From assembly GCA_003508835.1 (NCBI GenBank), contig PUFA01000022.1, positions 9,424,001 through 9,488,000 of the forward strand: DNA of 64,000 bases, given 5' to 3'. This document shows positions 47,571 to 58,936 of this stretch, piece after piece; the stretch's first letter is position 1; the number at the start of each line of letters is the position of its first letter. The notes under the pieces are model-generated. The model saw only the letters and a list, made by a program, of their open reading frames with translations, ran no database searches and had not been told where the DNA came from. The position numbers were made by a program, and so were the translations under genes. Source of the stretch: Eonycteris spelaea (lineage: Eukaryota; Chordata; Mammalia; Chiroptera; Pteropodidae).

Positions 47571-48199
47571 ACAGATGACGACCTGATGACATAGACAGGC
47601 GAAGACGACTTAGCCACCAGAATCATGACGCGATTCCTTTCCTGCCCTGCGATCAGAGAGCACCTGCCCGGCCAGGGAACTGCTCGCCTTCTCATTTCTG
47701 CGTCTGCTCGTACACGCAGACTCAGGACCGGCTTCTAATCCACGGAAGGTTTCCTCAGTTTCAAATGGTACGATCAACACAAATTGCTTCTTTCTTGAAA
47801 AGAGTACGATCCCCTTTGAAAAATGGTAAAAACCAAGCTTCCGAACCTTACTGAGGATGCATGTGTATTCCAGGTACCGAATATACAGTCCTTAGGTTCT
47901 CCAGTGAACAAAGCGCAAGAGGCACAGGTAAAGGCCTGCAGGTGTACTGCTTGTGTGATGAGGCAGCAAAGCTGGAAGGATGCTTTGAGGATTATGGGGA
48001 GGGCCTGGAGGTCCCCAGGGAGCGGGTTGTTAGAGGCTGGGGGTAACACACCAACGACTCTTCAGGAGGCAAATGACCTCTGATCTCCCTGTGCTGAGGT
48101 CTTGCCTTGCTGAGGTCTTTGGGTGCCTCAGTCAGAAAGCCGGAGGATATTAAGGAAGAAACTGCAGTACCCACCCCCACCCCCCGCACCAAGTTTAAG
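47571..48199. other. Unique sequence
   Basis: Non-coding. A short imperfect direct repeat of 'tgctgaggtcttgcct' is seen at about 48092-48121. Nothing else recognised. Confidence 0.45.
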
Positions 48200-48410
48200 G
48201 GAGCTGGATGGGGTTCAATACCAGCTCCACCTGTTACCAGACCTTGGGGGACACTCCTTATCCTTTCTATTCTGTCCTGTCATCTGAAAACGAAGGAGAA
48301 TAACCTCACAGGCTGTTTGAGAATGAAGTCTGATGTCTACAAAGCTTTCATCCCAGTGCCTGGCAAAGACACAGTAACGGTTCAAGAAATGTCCACTGTT
48401 TTTAATACTA
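48200..48410 (+). repeat. MIR SINE, near complete
   Basis: 'ggggttcaataccagctcca', 'cctgttaccagaccttgggg', 'tgtcctgtcatctgaaaacg', 'aggctgtttgagaatgaagt' and 'catcccagtgcctggcaaag' follow MIR from near the 5' end to the 3' end. Confidence 0.88.
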
Positions 48411-51400
48411 ATTCAGCTTCCTCAATTCCTATGAGAACGCCGAGGGCCAGAGAGGGATAGCGGCTAGCAAATCCACAAGGCTCAGACTGGCGGGAAAATA
48501 CGGACGACACACTTAATCATATCACCACTGTTACGATACGTTTTCTCCAGACTCTATGCTGATTCTGCTGCCTAGGGATGGTCACCTGTTGAATGGAACG
48601 AATGGATTCTGAGGGCCCTTCTATGGAATCAATGATGTCACAGAGCAGTGTAACACGTACAACCATTTCTCAATGTTTTATGTTGACGGTGGGGAATATT
48701 TTCATGGATTAGCCCGAGCTGCAGAAGATCCACTCGATGTTGGTTTAGGCCTGGTAGCATCAGCAGAGAGTACGGTCTCGGCCCAGGGGATCGCTGTCCA
48801 CCCCACGCTTAAGATTCTGCATCAGAGCTGAATGCCGGTGAGGGAGTCAAGCCAGCCCCTGGCTGCAGAACAAGACGCTGGGTGCCTTGTCACCCTGGGC
48901 TCTCTCCAGCAGCATGGCAGCTGTCAGAACACTCCACTGGCAGAAATGTCCTGCTCTGCCGATGGCCCCGGCCTGGCTGTGGATCTGAGCCTCACTGTGA
49001 TCTTTTCCCGTCTCCCTCACGGCGGCCCCTCTAGTCTACGTAATGTCACCCAGGGGAAGGGAAAAATCGAGCCTGTTGAATGACTAACCTCCGTCTCCTT
49101 TCAGTTCTAAGGCACTGGGCTTGGTCCTGGCGGTGGCATGTGGGGCTCTGTCCCTTACCGCTGGCGGTGGGTATGTTTAGATAGATGTCTGAGGTTCCTA
49201 GCAGACTCCCCAGAGGATGACATGGGGTGTAGCTGGAGCAGGTGTCATCTGGTAAGCAATCCCGTCCTCACCCTATCTGAATCTGAACTTCGCCCTGTGC
49301 TACACGCGGGTGCATAACAAATCTCAGGGGATGACATCTTTGGAGGGCTGAGGGAGGGAATGGAGCGGCTGCAAGAGAGAGAGCATGTCATGCAAAGAGT
49401 GAGCCAATGTCGGAATAAAATGTTTGTCGATGTCTATATTAGAGAAAAGAAATTTGTCCAAATAAAATAACATCGGGGCTGGTTTACAGTTAAAGTAGGT
49501 TTTTTTTTTAATAAAGCGCCCTCTACCTCCCATCTATTTTTCTACCCGTTTTCCCACACATGGAGGAGATTTATTATCCTAGCGGCATAGCCGCGTGCGT
49601 TGCTTCATATTTCCAAGGGATGTCTGTTCTTCAGGTTTAAAATCACCAGGGAATTTATAAGGAGTGAACATACTCCAGAAAGGTTGTTGGATAGTCCAAA
49701 GCCTAAAACCTCACATGTGGATGGCTCCCTTCGCTTTACACACATCATTTCGCGTTTATCACGGACGCCGAAGGCTGGCGATCGTTTGGAGAGCACGAGA
49801 CTAGTCCAGGTCCCTGAACGTTGTGTCTAAGTGTTCATTTCACAGGGCAGCAAAAAACTCCCGGAGTCTACAGGAAACCAAAATGAACTCACCAGGAGGC
49901 TAACGCTGCATGCTCCCTTAGGAAGATCCCTCATAGACACTGCCTGTTCCAGACGGCGCTCTGAAAAACACGCACCGCCCAGGTCTCGCTTCGTCGGGGG
50001 CCTCCCCCCAACGGCGACTCCTGCCCATCGTCGGAACCGCGCACCCCTCCTCGGGACTCCGAGAGCACAGGTGTTTGCCAGCATTCCAGCTCCTTCTGCA
50101 CGGCAATGCAACTCTCTACCTCCCCTCCGGACTAGAAGCAACTGGGGGCTATGCTAACGCTTTGCTTTGGTCTCCCCTGTCCTTACCCAGCACAGTACGA
50201 GGCACTGGTGAAGGCTTCGGTTTATGTAGAATGAATGAAAAGAAAAACCCATAGGAAATAGGGACCTTATGGAAAAGGTGCCTTACGTAGTGAGAGAGCT
50301 GGGTGCCTTCCAGGGTAGTCAGAGAAAATGCGTACGCAATAAGATGGATAAAGTTTTTACCACTTATAAAGTCAAAGTCAAATGGGGCAGACAAGTGGAG
50401 TTAGGAGAAGGATCCTCTGTCTGTAAAAGGACAATTGCAAGGACCTGCAAAGTAGGGAACCTGGATGGACGTAAGTGCCACTGACATTAACTCTCTTCCG
50501 GCCAATAGCAGTTCTCCAGACAGAAACCCACAGGAGAAGCAGAATGAGCAGGCGGTGATCAGGGAGCACGTGAATGGCTTTGTCCTGATGCATTACACCG
50601 AGGCAGTCAGAGGCTGGAGCAAAGTGCCTCTTGTCCACGGTCTTGGGAAACGTGACGTGCTGAGTTGGAGCTAAGGCTACGAGAAGCTAGGAAAAGCCTG
50701 TACCTTTAAGAAAGGTGGCCATCTTTCACCTCCAAACTTTGTGCTTCTGTGAGGAGCACTGGAGGTTTCCCCATCCCAGCCACCAAAAAAAGAGGGACAT
50801 CAACAAGGGTAATCTTTTGCTATTACTGAACAATATAATTTGCAACTAAAAAACCGTATCTATATGCGGTTTTGTAATACTAACAGATGCGTAAGGTCAC
50901 CATAAGTGGGAACACAGAAAGGGGAGGCAAAACGGTATATGAGTGTCTATGCGGTTCCAAATTTCAAATTCTAGTAGTGAAAAAAAAAAAATGAAGGAAA
51001 ATCCTAATAAGAAAAAGTCAGGAAAACACAACATAAAAGAGGATAATTAGCATAGGCATAATGAAGTTTTGTCATTTTAAACAATAAAGAGAACCCAAAG
51101 CAAACAGGAAACACAAATATCAGTGACATTAAACACCAAAAAAGAAAGAGGAGTGGGAGTCAGCTTAACCTCTGTAAAGGGTTTACTGCTGGCTGAGGCA
51201 GAAAGAGGTTTAAAGGAGATTAAGAAAGATAAACAGTAGGCAGTCTGTTGAGCCACTCTTTATTTGGCCGCATACATCCAGCCAAGTAGAAGGTCTGTTG
51301 TTGAGCTCCTGGGCTCACACACACCCAACAAAGCCAGGAGGACAGGTGGCAAGGGAGCGCTGCCCCTAAGCACGATGGAGGCCCCCCGCCCATTACACCA

Positions 51401-51539
51401 TCCCCTCAGCGAACCTGCAGGGAAAAACGCCATCACCAGGGTCTGGTGGTCTTGCGACTTCTTTCTTGGTGTATGACAAAACGATGTATTGATCCTAAGC
51501 TTTTCTTGCCTATCGTCTTGATCGAAACCGACATTTTTA
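48411..51539. other. Unique interval
   Basis: About 3.1 kb without a recognised repeat or gene. A moderately CpG-rich part at 49930-50060 ('ccaacggcgactcctgccca') holds open frames of 62-108 codons on both strands without any domain. The remainder is AT-rich, with an A run at 50980-50991. Confidence 0.4.
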
Positions 51540-51970
51540 TTCTCAGAATCACAGAATTTCAGAGACTGTACTTATCGGGTCAATGAGTCTACCCTTGAAT
51601 TTATCAAGTGGCCATTTGGCCTATGGGCACCTCCAGGGACAAGGACCTCATTGCTTCCTGAAGCATTCGTTACCATCCTCGAGCAGCTCTGAATATTAGC
51701 GAATCCTTCCTTAGTCAGAGCCAAAAATTTGTCTTTCTAAAATATCCACCTTTGGCCCCCAGGTAGAGTATAAATCTAAACCATCTATAATATGAGAACC
51801 TTTCAAGTATTAGAAAAATGCTATTATGTACGACCTGAGTTTTCTACACCTCAGGCTAAATATACTCGGTTCTTTGAACTTTTCATCATATGATTTTAGG
51901 CTTTCTCACCAACGTGACTACTTTCCTCTGAACTCAATCCATCTCTGTTTCTCTCCCTTTTAAAGTGTGC
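51540..51970 (-). mobile_element. L3/CR1 LINE 3' fragment
   Basis: The block starts 'cagaatcacagaatttcaga', the usual complement of a CR1-type 3' end. It then runs 'agggacaaggacctcattgc', 'gcagctctgaatattagcga', 'atccttccttagtcagagcc', 'ataatatgagaacctttcaa', 'acacctcaggctaaatatac' and 'tttgaacttttcatcatatg', all in L3 order. It is very old and non-coding. Confidence 0.7.
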
Positions 51971-52084
51971 CGTTTGCTGGACATGTGGTACATCACGTGG
52001 CCGGTCAAGCACTGGTCGTGTGAAGCATCCCTCCCTCTTTAGGTGACTATATAGTTCCATCAGGCAACTGTTCCCCCAAAGAAG
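51971..52084. other. Unique spacer
   Basis: A short gap between the L3/CR1 fragment and a MIR. Nothing recognised. Confidence 0.4.
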
Positions 52085-52278
52085 CACTTGCTACACTTAC
52101 TGAGCATCTTCAATGTGGCAAGCGAGGCAAACACTTTACACACATCGAGTTCAAGACCGAGAGCCCGGCTGTGTGCAGGGGCTGCCTTGATTCCTATTGG
52201 ATACCTAAGGGCCCAAAGACACAGAACAGTAAAGTAACTTGTTTAAAGTCCCACAGTCACTGGCAAGCCTTACTATAG
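52085..52278 (-). repeat. MIR SINE fragment
   Basis: 'cacttactgagcatcttcaa', 'ggcaaacactttacacacat', then after a non-matching stretch 'gcccaaagacacagaacagt' and 'aaagtaacttgtttaaagtc' and 'ccacagtcactggcaa'. This is the complement of MIR. Confidence 0.75.
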
Positions 52279-52492
52279 TTCCTGATACATTTTGATAGAC
52301 TCTGCCCGGTATTTCAACTTGGAAAGATCTTTTCAGATCTCCAGGTCTTCCTTCAATGCATTGCATTCATTATTCTTCCCAGCCCTGCGTCATGGCCAAC
52401 TTGATAAACATGCTCTTTATAATTTTTCCAAGTCATCCATAAAAGGTTTGACCAGGATAAAACTATGGCAAGACAGAACAAATGACTCCTGG

Positions 52493-52523
<31 letters not shown>

Positions 52524-52559
52524 AGTGGAAATTATTTCGCTTGGTCAAATTATGAGCTT
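52279..52559. other. Unique sequence with a T run
   Basis: Nothing recognised except a T run of about 18 at 52498-52515. Confidence 0.5.
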
Positions 52560-52650
52560 CATTCATTCATTGTAAGGTCCTTGAGTGCTTGTCACATGCT
52601 ACTTTGCACCCCACACAGCTAGTTAATACTCAGTAAAAATCGAAAGCAGT
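52560..52650 (+). repeat. L2 LINE 3' terminus (weak)
   Basis: 'gtaaggtccttgagtgcttg' and 'agttaatactcagtaaaaat' resemble the L2 3' terminus with its middle lost. Confidence 0.4.
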
Positions 52651-55169
52651 ACTGTGATCTGAAAGGCAGGCCCGCGGTTTTAGGGTTGCGTGCAGACTGC
52701 GTCTCCATGCCCGACTGTCCCGTCACCATTCCCAGTGCCTCTCGGTCCACACAGGCTATTCCGCGCTTTCTGTGTGTCCGTGACACTGGGGAACAAATCC
52801 AGGAGGCAACGTGAGGATGCAGCCAGGAGGCAGGCTGCGGATCTAACCGGTCCCCGAGAAATTTAGAAAACGAATCACATGCAAGACTGAATTGATCGTC
52901 TGGGATCGGGAGTCAGGTCATCTGTGATGAAGTCGGGACAAGGCGCACCTGTCCGCCATGAGGAGACTGGAGGCCAGAAGTTGGAGTAAAAATACGGAGG
53001 CGCTCGGAGTGCGGCTCTCCCCTCTGGAGATGCCATCATGCTTCGTTACTACCCCGGCTCTCCCACGTAATTCCCACCACAGGTGTCAACGACACCCGCT
53101 ACTGTAGTAATATCAGATGCGGACTTGATGAAATTTGTAAACTGGCCATGCATAATAACCAACTCCTATTCCATGAGCATTACTTCCAGGTGGACAGCAG
53201 GCAGCACAAGAGCAACCCAAAGTTATGTCCTGCTCTTCTCTCCAAAAAGCTTACTCATGACTTATTGAACAACTTCCCAAATCACTTAAATATTTTATTC
53301 ATAAAACAAAAAAAATTGTGAAATGAAAATAAATTAAAATGTTGAAATATCATTAGAAGTTCCTTCAATTCTACCAAGTATGTTTATGCAGAGATTTTAA
53401 ATCTTTTCCTCTTTATTTCTGCAAATAGTGTAATTTCAAATACAGCAACTAGCCTCTTTGTCTAGCGAAACATTCAATACTTATATCCAATATTCTACAT
53501 AAGTAATTTCTCAATAGTCAATATTCTAAGAAGTAATTTTTTCTCTCTCGGGGAATCAGAAGGAACCTTCAATTTTGTTCTCTTCTAGGGGAAAATAATA
53601 AGGCAGAATGGCCCCTCCTCAACAGGTTCACGGGGCGAGCACCGGCAGGCTGATAAGACAGGTGCAGAAAGGAGATGCGGCCAGGTGGCCGTGGGGAGCA
53701 GTCACTCCCAGTCCCTGCTTTTCGCTCCAAAACCATCATTCTTTCGCCTTTCATGCCCCTTAGCAGTGAATTATAGAGCCCTTTGCCTTCTACAACAGCA
53801 GTTTACCCTCCCCCATTCTCTAACACAATCATAAATGAAGAGTCTCCATCTCTGTGGGTGGGGCAGGTTCGCCCTTCTCCCTTCTTTAGATGGGCCTCTC
53901 TTCCACCCTGTCAGCTCCTCCCAACTTACACGCCCTCAACTGAGCAGTCCTAATGACTTTGCTTTAATCTCCTCCCTATGTCTTCCTCCTTCTCTTGGTT
54001 ATGCCCTTAACACAGGCACTGAGGGGTCCTGGTCCTGGCCCCCCGCTTTAGAGGGTCTGATTGGGGCCTTCCTCTGGCCACGTCTCTCCCTACCTGGGCA
54101 AGTAGTCTGCAGGGCCCAGGTGAGAGCTCATGTTCTCCCTTTTAGAATGTGTTCTGGATACCTGGAACCCCAAAAGGCCTCACGTCTGCTCCCCCAGGTC
54201 TTTCCTCGGGAAGGTGGACACACGCTGTGTGCATTTCTAAGCCCAAAGTGTGGCCGAGGCGAGGTGCAGAGTGTGGACCCTGGAGGTGTGAGCTGGAGCT
54301 TCGTACACAGCAAGAAGCCTCTGGAGTAAAGCACAGAGCCAGGGGTGGGAAGAGGGTTCGATGGCCTAGGTCACCCACACTGCATAAGCCCAAAGAGGCA
54401 AAGAGTCTGCATTCAGACTGGCTTCCCCCTCAGCCTTCCCAATACCCAGGTTAAAGTTATCAAGGTCAGATGATAGAACATATTTCTCTTAAGGACGAGC
54501 TTGATGTCTAACAAGTAAATATGAAGCCTACGGTACGCAGGCCCGTGTGTGTGCTCCCGTCGTGGGCCTCTGAGTGTTCCGGGCAGGCCTGTTTCTCCTC
54601 GCCCCATGATATTCCCGTCAATCTTCTCCTGGGCTATGAGTCCCATGCTGTTCTGGTGTAAGTACCGAATGACGTTCTGAATTCCCCTCCTATCATCCAG
54701 GCCTTCTTCTTCGCATCGTTCCTTTCTCTCTGCAGAATCCAGTCGCTGAACACGAGGCCTCGCAGCTGATTTGTAAACAGGGAAGAGCCGCTGTCCTGTG
54801 TCCCACAGGCTTTCACGAAGCATGGGGGCTCCCGGGCCAGACTCCGTCTGCTGTGGACTCTGTCGGCAGTGGTAACCACAGAGCGACGGTGACCTCTTTG
54901 TTCCTTCGTAATGTTTCTCTTTTCCTCAGTGCATGATTTCACCCCATCTTCTCTAAAGTGTGTTCCAGACACAGAGGGAGAGGCTGGGATGGAAGTCGGC
55001 CAAGCGGAGACGAGGGATGGGGGAGCAGTCGGCAATTCCGGTTTGACGCTAATGATTTGTGTACAATTCAAGGTCAGCGAATGATATGTGAGGCTTGTGC
55101 GCCCACCCACGCAAGCATACACAATTTAGTACTTGATTCTATCAGCATATAGCGCTAATACATCGAATG
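52651..55169. other. Unique interval
   Basis: About 2.5 kb without recognised repeats or exons. It includes a 164-codon frame at 53835-54329 and a 162-codon frame on the minus strand at 54634-55122. Neither has a recognisable domain and splice-site context is not convincing. Confidence 0.4.
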
Positions 55170-55310
55170 CCGTCTTGTTCACTTGTCTCTCCAATTAGAA
55201 AGAAAAGACGGAGGGCAGGGACCACATGTTAAGCTTCTTTTGTTTCCTATAACACCCACCACCTTATTAGGCACATAATAGGCATTTGATAAATATGCCT
55301 TGTTAGAAGA
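55170..55310 (+). repeat. L2 LINE 3' end
   Basis: 'ggagggcagggaccacatgt', then 'ttaggcacataataggcatt' and 'tgataaatatgcc' are the standard L2 terminal blocks. Confidence 0.7.
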
Positions 55311-55799
55311 GGCTTGCCTCTGTTAATGAAAAAAATGTGTTTGTGCAATATTCTGAATAAAATGAGTTTTTTTTTTTTTTTTTATTCTGTAAATGGAATT
55401 CTATTTTAACGGCTCTGGGAGAGTTGTGATGGAATACCACGGTAAGCCCTTTTACTACGGAAGAATCATTCCATTTGGATTGACATATTTTTCGCCCTCT
55501 GGGGCTTCTTTTGTCTTGGAGAGGGTGCCTGTGAATCCCTTACAAGGGTACCCAAGTTTGTTTTGGGAATGTATGTTTTTATGGTGATATTGCTGTAGCT
55601 TTCACGGTCCTCTCAAAGGGATGTGCTACTTAAAAAAGAAAAAAAAAAGTAAAACCCATAGGCCTAGAGGGTACTAAGGAAGTTGGCCTAAGTTTCCAGA
55701 AAACCCATTCACCAGCTTTGGCAAGTGGGGCATAAAAACCGGAGCTGAGATTTGGGGAGCGTCTGGCACACACGAGACTCCTGACAGCCCCCGGGTTGA
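55311..55799. other. Unique sequence with a T run
   Basis: Contains a T run of about 17 at 55367-55383 and an A-rich run at 55632-55648. Nothing else recognised. Confidence 0.5.
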
Positions 55800-55925
55800 A
55801 TCTTCCCTGGAAGGTGAGCGTCATTGTCTCATTTTTCAAGTAAAGAAACTGAAGAGACTTGTGCCAGGCACAGAGTTATTACAGATCAAATGTGAGATTT
55901 GAACCAGGATCCCTTAGATTCCAAA
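55800..55925 (-). repeat. MIR SINE fragment
   Basis: 'cgtcattgtctcatttttca', 'agtaaagaaactgaagagac' and 'tgagatttgaaccaggatcc' are the complement of the MIR core. Confidence 0.75.
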
Positions 55926-55976
55926 TTAGAAAGCTTTTACGAAAATTGTTTCTGTCTCTCTCTGATGCCCTTACCA

Positions 55977-56008
<32 letters not shown>

Positions 56009-56020
56009 AATAATGGTAAT
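55977..56020. repeat. (ATG)n microsatellite
   Basis: Eleven or so ATG/GAT units running into ATA/ATG variants, at the left edge of the next MIR where that family has a natural 'attattat' block. Confidence 0.9.
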
Positions 56021-56215
56021 AAAAAATAATAAATACACTTTTAGTATAGCATTATGCCTATTTCACAGATGGGAAGACTGAAGTTAAGAAACAGATGTGA
56101 AATTCAAGTATTGATAACAACTTGCAGAAGCCCCCGCGGTTGGTAGGTGAAGGAGCCTGTATTCAGGCTGAGGTCTGTCCACTCCCTGGGCTCACTGCTC
56201 CCAACAGCCCTTCAC
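56021..56215 (-). repeat. MIR SINE fragment
   Basis: 'tgcctatttcacagatggga', 'agactgaagttaagaaacag' and, after a diverged stretch, 'aggctgaggtctgtccactc' fit the complement of MIR. Confidence 0.65.
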
Positions 56216-56354
56216 GGCCCCAGTGTGATGGCTTGGCTTCTCCCTGACTCTGACACAAAAATCAGTGCACTTGTCTCTGCTTTCGGTCTACCATAGTTAT
56301 TCTTCCAGAATTCAATTGTTTTTCTTTCCATTTTCTAGAGATGAGTCCAAGCCT

Positions 56355-56423
56355 TCTACATTTATCAAGCACTTCTTTTGTACCTAGGGCCGTGTTAGGT
56401 ACTGCGGGAAATGGGGAAACATA

Positions 56424-56454
<31 letters not shown>
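56355..56454 (-). repeat. L2 fragment followed by a (GT)n microsatellite
   Basis: 'acatttatcaagcacttctt' and 'agggccgtgttaggtactgc' match the complement of the L2 3' region. A GT repeat of about 14 units follows directly at 56426-56454. Confidence 0.6.
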
Positions 56455-56457
<3 letters not shown>

Positions 56458-56787
56458 GCAATCATATTTTTAGAGCAAAATTATGGAGACTGATGCTTGC
56501 ACTTGGGGTTTGAGAAAAATGGTGACTGTGCGCTCAGGTGTGCAGTCTTAACACCCCCTCTTTGATCCTCAAGGAGCGCTACCTACAGATTCAGAAGGAA
56601 TTCAGGCGGTACTGTTGACGTGAGACGTATATGGAAGATTGGCAGAGGCTCATTCGAGATTCACTGGGTATGAGGAATTCATTGCCTTTAGCTACTCAGC
56701 TGATAATATGAGTGAATTAATATGCAGAAGTGTTATTAGCTCTTTGGATGAAAATAATATTGAAGTTCAGGTTAAATATATAACCTG

Positions 56788-57006
56788 GTCTATGGCCATG
56801 TTACCCTGAACGAGCCTGATCCCGTCTGATCTCGGAAGCTAAGCAGGGTCGGGCCTGGTTAGTGCTTGGATGGGAGACCACCGAGGAAGACCAGGTGCTG
56901 TAGGTGTAAAAAATAAAATAAAAAATAAAGGATCGTAAGCTGACAAGGTCCTTGCAATCTGTGAGGTCCACCAAGGGTTGCCTAACCTAAAAAATTAAAA
57001 AAAAAT
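56788..57006 (+). mobile_element. 5S rRNA-derived SINE, copy 1
   Basis: The first 120 bp (56788-56907) are a nearly full-length 5S rRNA sequence. The internal RNA polymerase III control region is retained: box A 'agctaagcagggtcg' at 56837-56851, exactly position 50 of the 5S sequence, and a box C-like 'ttggatgggagaccacc' at 56866-56882. The sequence does not end as 5S rRNA does. It passes into an A-rich linker (56907-56930) and then a non-5S module (about 56931-56995: 'gctgacaaggtccttgcaat', 'ctgtgaggtccaccaagggt'), followed by an A-rich tail. The second copy at 58937-59142 has the same module and the same deviations from 5S rRNA ('gaccacc', 'aggaagaccagg', 'atccc'), so this is a retroposed SINE family and not a lone 5S pseudogene. 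SINEs of this origin are known from fruit bats (MEG-RS, MEG-RL) and springhare. No clear target duplication survives because a microsatellite has grown at the tail. Confidence 0.88.
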
Positions 57007-57025
57007 TATATGTATGTATGTATGT

Positions 57026-57086
<61 letters not shown>
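57007..57086. repeat. Compound (TATG)n(TG)n(TA)n microsatellite
   Basis: TATG units pass into about 11 TG units, a short TATG block and about 14 TA units. It begins at the A-rich tail of 5S SINE copy 1 and probably arose from it. Confidence 0.93.
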
Positions 57087-57089
<3 letters not shown>

Positions 57090-58284
57090 GGAAGGCAGTT
57101 TTCCACAGAAGTGAAGCAAAACCAGGGCTCTGACTTCAAAGAGACCTGAGTTCAAATAGGATGAGCAGAAATAGTGAACTTATAAAATTTCTCTTCAAAA
57201 ATCAAAACAGGATAAAGGATAAAAATGTTGAATAGAAACTCAATCCTGACAATAAAAGCTCACAGGAAAAGAAATTCGAAAATCAGTCTTTTCCTGCGCA
57301 AGATTTGTCCAAATTTCCTTCCTAATTCTATCTATCGCGACTGAGAGTTTCTGATGTAAAATAACCTTGTGCATGGGGGCTGCAGAGGCGGGGACCTCTG
57401 AACCGTGCCGTGGTCTTTCTGAACAGGTCGATGTGAGAAGGAACTATTTCCATCCCAAGTTGGTGTGGGAAAGAGAAGACAGATGGAAGAGCCTGACAGG
57501 CACTTTCCCATTCTTGCTTCCATAGTAATTTAGTGCATGTAAGGCACGATTCTTTTAAAATCCTAATTTTCCTTCAGAAAAGAAGGGGTGGGTGGGGGCA
57601 GCAGCACACACCGGTGGGGACTCTCCTCTTCCCTCTCCGGTGGCAAGCACGCCAGTTAGATCCACCGAGTCGCTCGCTGATCAATGCTTTCAAGGACCCA
57701 AGGAAGTCGGCTTTCTAAAAGCAATACAGCTTTTGGTTTTAATACCAGTGTCCTTCAGTGAAAATGACAAGGCGGTCGAGGTAACTTTAGAGTGCTAGAG
57801 GCCAGAACTCTTTAGCCAGAGTTAAAGGTGGAGAGACCAGGGAGCTGGATAAGAACAACGTAGAAGTGTATGCTTGCCTTCTCGCCAGTGTGCTAAAATG
57901 ATGCTCTAAAGTGGGAATTCTCAGCCATTTGCAGATTGCTTCCCCGTGACCAAAAGCCTTGCAGACCAGAAATATATCAGCTCCCATTTGCACAATCAAC
58001 CAAATACCACGTCCCACCCCCGATTCCAACAGCACCTGATATTCATTAAAAAAAATAAACATCTATCCGAAAGATGGGTCTGGAGGGAGAGATAAAGAGG
58101 AAGAGACATAGAAAAGTGTTAAAATTTGTTTTTACAGTTATTACATTCTAGGAGAGTAAAAGCGTTCGGAAGCCCTGCCTTGGCAAGGGTAGAAAAAAAA
58201 ATGACACCAGGTCAGATGTGACTTTCAGGTAGCTTTCCTGTTCCCATTTCACTGTGAGTGTTAAGATGGAGGCGAAACTGCATC
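57087..58284. other. Unique sequence
   Basis: Non-coding. The phrase 'gacctgagttcaaatagg' at about 57146 could be a MIR scrap, too short to call. Nothing else recognised. Confidence 0.45.
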
Positions 58285-58491
58285 ATGTTTAAGAGCTCAG
58301 GTTTGGATGCAAACAGACTTTGCTTTGGCTCCCGGTTCCGGCGCTGAATCCCGTGTGACCCGAACAGGCTGCTTCACTTCGTATGCCCGAGTTTCAAGAT
58401 CATTTGACGACGAAACGATTCATGTCAAGTGTTTAGCACAGAGCGTGGCACCCGAAGCAGTCCATGGCTGGCAGCCACGACACCCACCTGC
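58285..58491 (+). repeat. MIR SINE, near complete
   Basis: 'catgtttaagagctcaggtt', 'ccggcgctgaatcccgtgtg', 'acccgaacaggctgcttcac', 'gcccgagtttcaagatcatt' and 'agtgtttagcacagagcgtg' follow MIR from the 5' region to the 3' end. The hAT element starts a few bases to the right. Confidence 0.82.
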
Positions 58492-58499
58492 CTTTGGAT

Positions 58500-58720
58500 C
58501 GGGGTTTCTCATCCTCGGTGCTACTGACACTCTAACTGGATAACCCTGTGTGTGGGGGCCTGTCCTGTGCATTGCAGAGGGTTTAGCAGCATCTCTGGTC
58601 TCTACTCACCGGAGGCCAGGAGCAGCCCTCCCCTCTCCCAGCTGTGACAACCAAAAATGTTTCCAGATGCTGCCAACCACTGGGGATGGGAGACCAACCA
58701 TCCCCAGTGGAGAGCCGCTG
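58500..58720 (+). mobile_element. hAT-Charlie-type MITE with 8-bp target duplication
   Basis: A 221-bp element is flanked by a perfect 8-bp direct repeat 'ctttggat' (58492-58499 and 58721-58728), the target-site length of hAT transposons. The ends are inverted repeats: left 'cggggtttctcatcctcgg' and right, on the other strand, 'cagcggctctccactgggga'. The body 'gggcctgtcctgtgcattgc', 'agagggtttagcagcatctc' and 'cagctgtgacaaccaaaaat' is that of a common mammalian Charlie-derived MITE. I do not assign the exact MER number. It has no coding capacity. Confidence 0.85.
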
Positions 58721-58936
58721 CTTTGGATCGATCCAAGTTCTGAAAGATGAGGCTAATTCTATTCTCCTCCTCGACAGGCAGAGCCTCAGCTTTAGAAAAT
58801 CCTACTCTTGTTTTGGAGGCCTAGTCACAATCACAGAGCTGTCATGGTCTCACTGTCCCCACCTTGAGACCATTATTTTAAGGTTCCCTCTTATTCTGAC
58901 TGTGAAAATTCTACTCCTTCATTACACTCAGGTTTT
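58721..58936. other. Unique spacer
   Basis: Non-coding sequence between the hAT element and 5S SINE copy 2. It contains the left target duplication of the latter at 58923-58936. Confidence 0.6.

Noticed and set aside
53835..54329. 164-codon open frame
   Set aside because: No recognisable domain or biased composition, and an overlapping minus-strand frame is equally open.
56788..56907. A functional 5S rRNA gene
   Set aside because: The sequence differs from mammalian 5S rRNA at many sites, lacks the T-run terminator right after position 120, and continues into a module shared with another copy. It is a SINE.
57120..57165. Possible MIR scrap
   Set aside because: Only about 20 bp match, too short to call.
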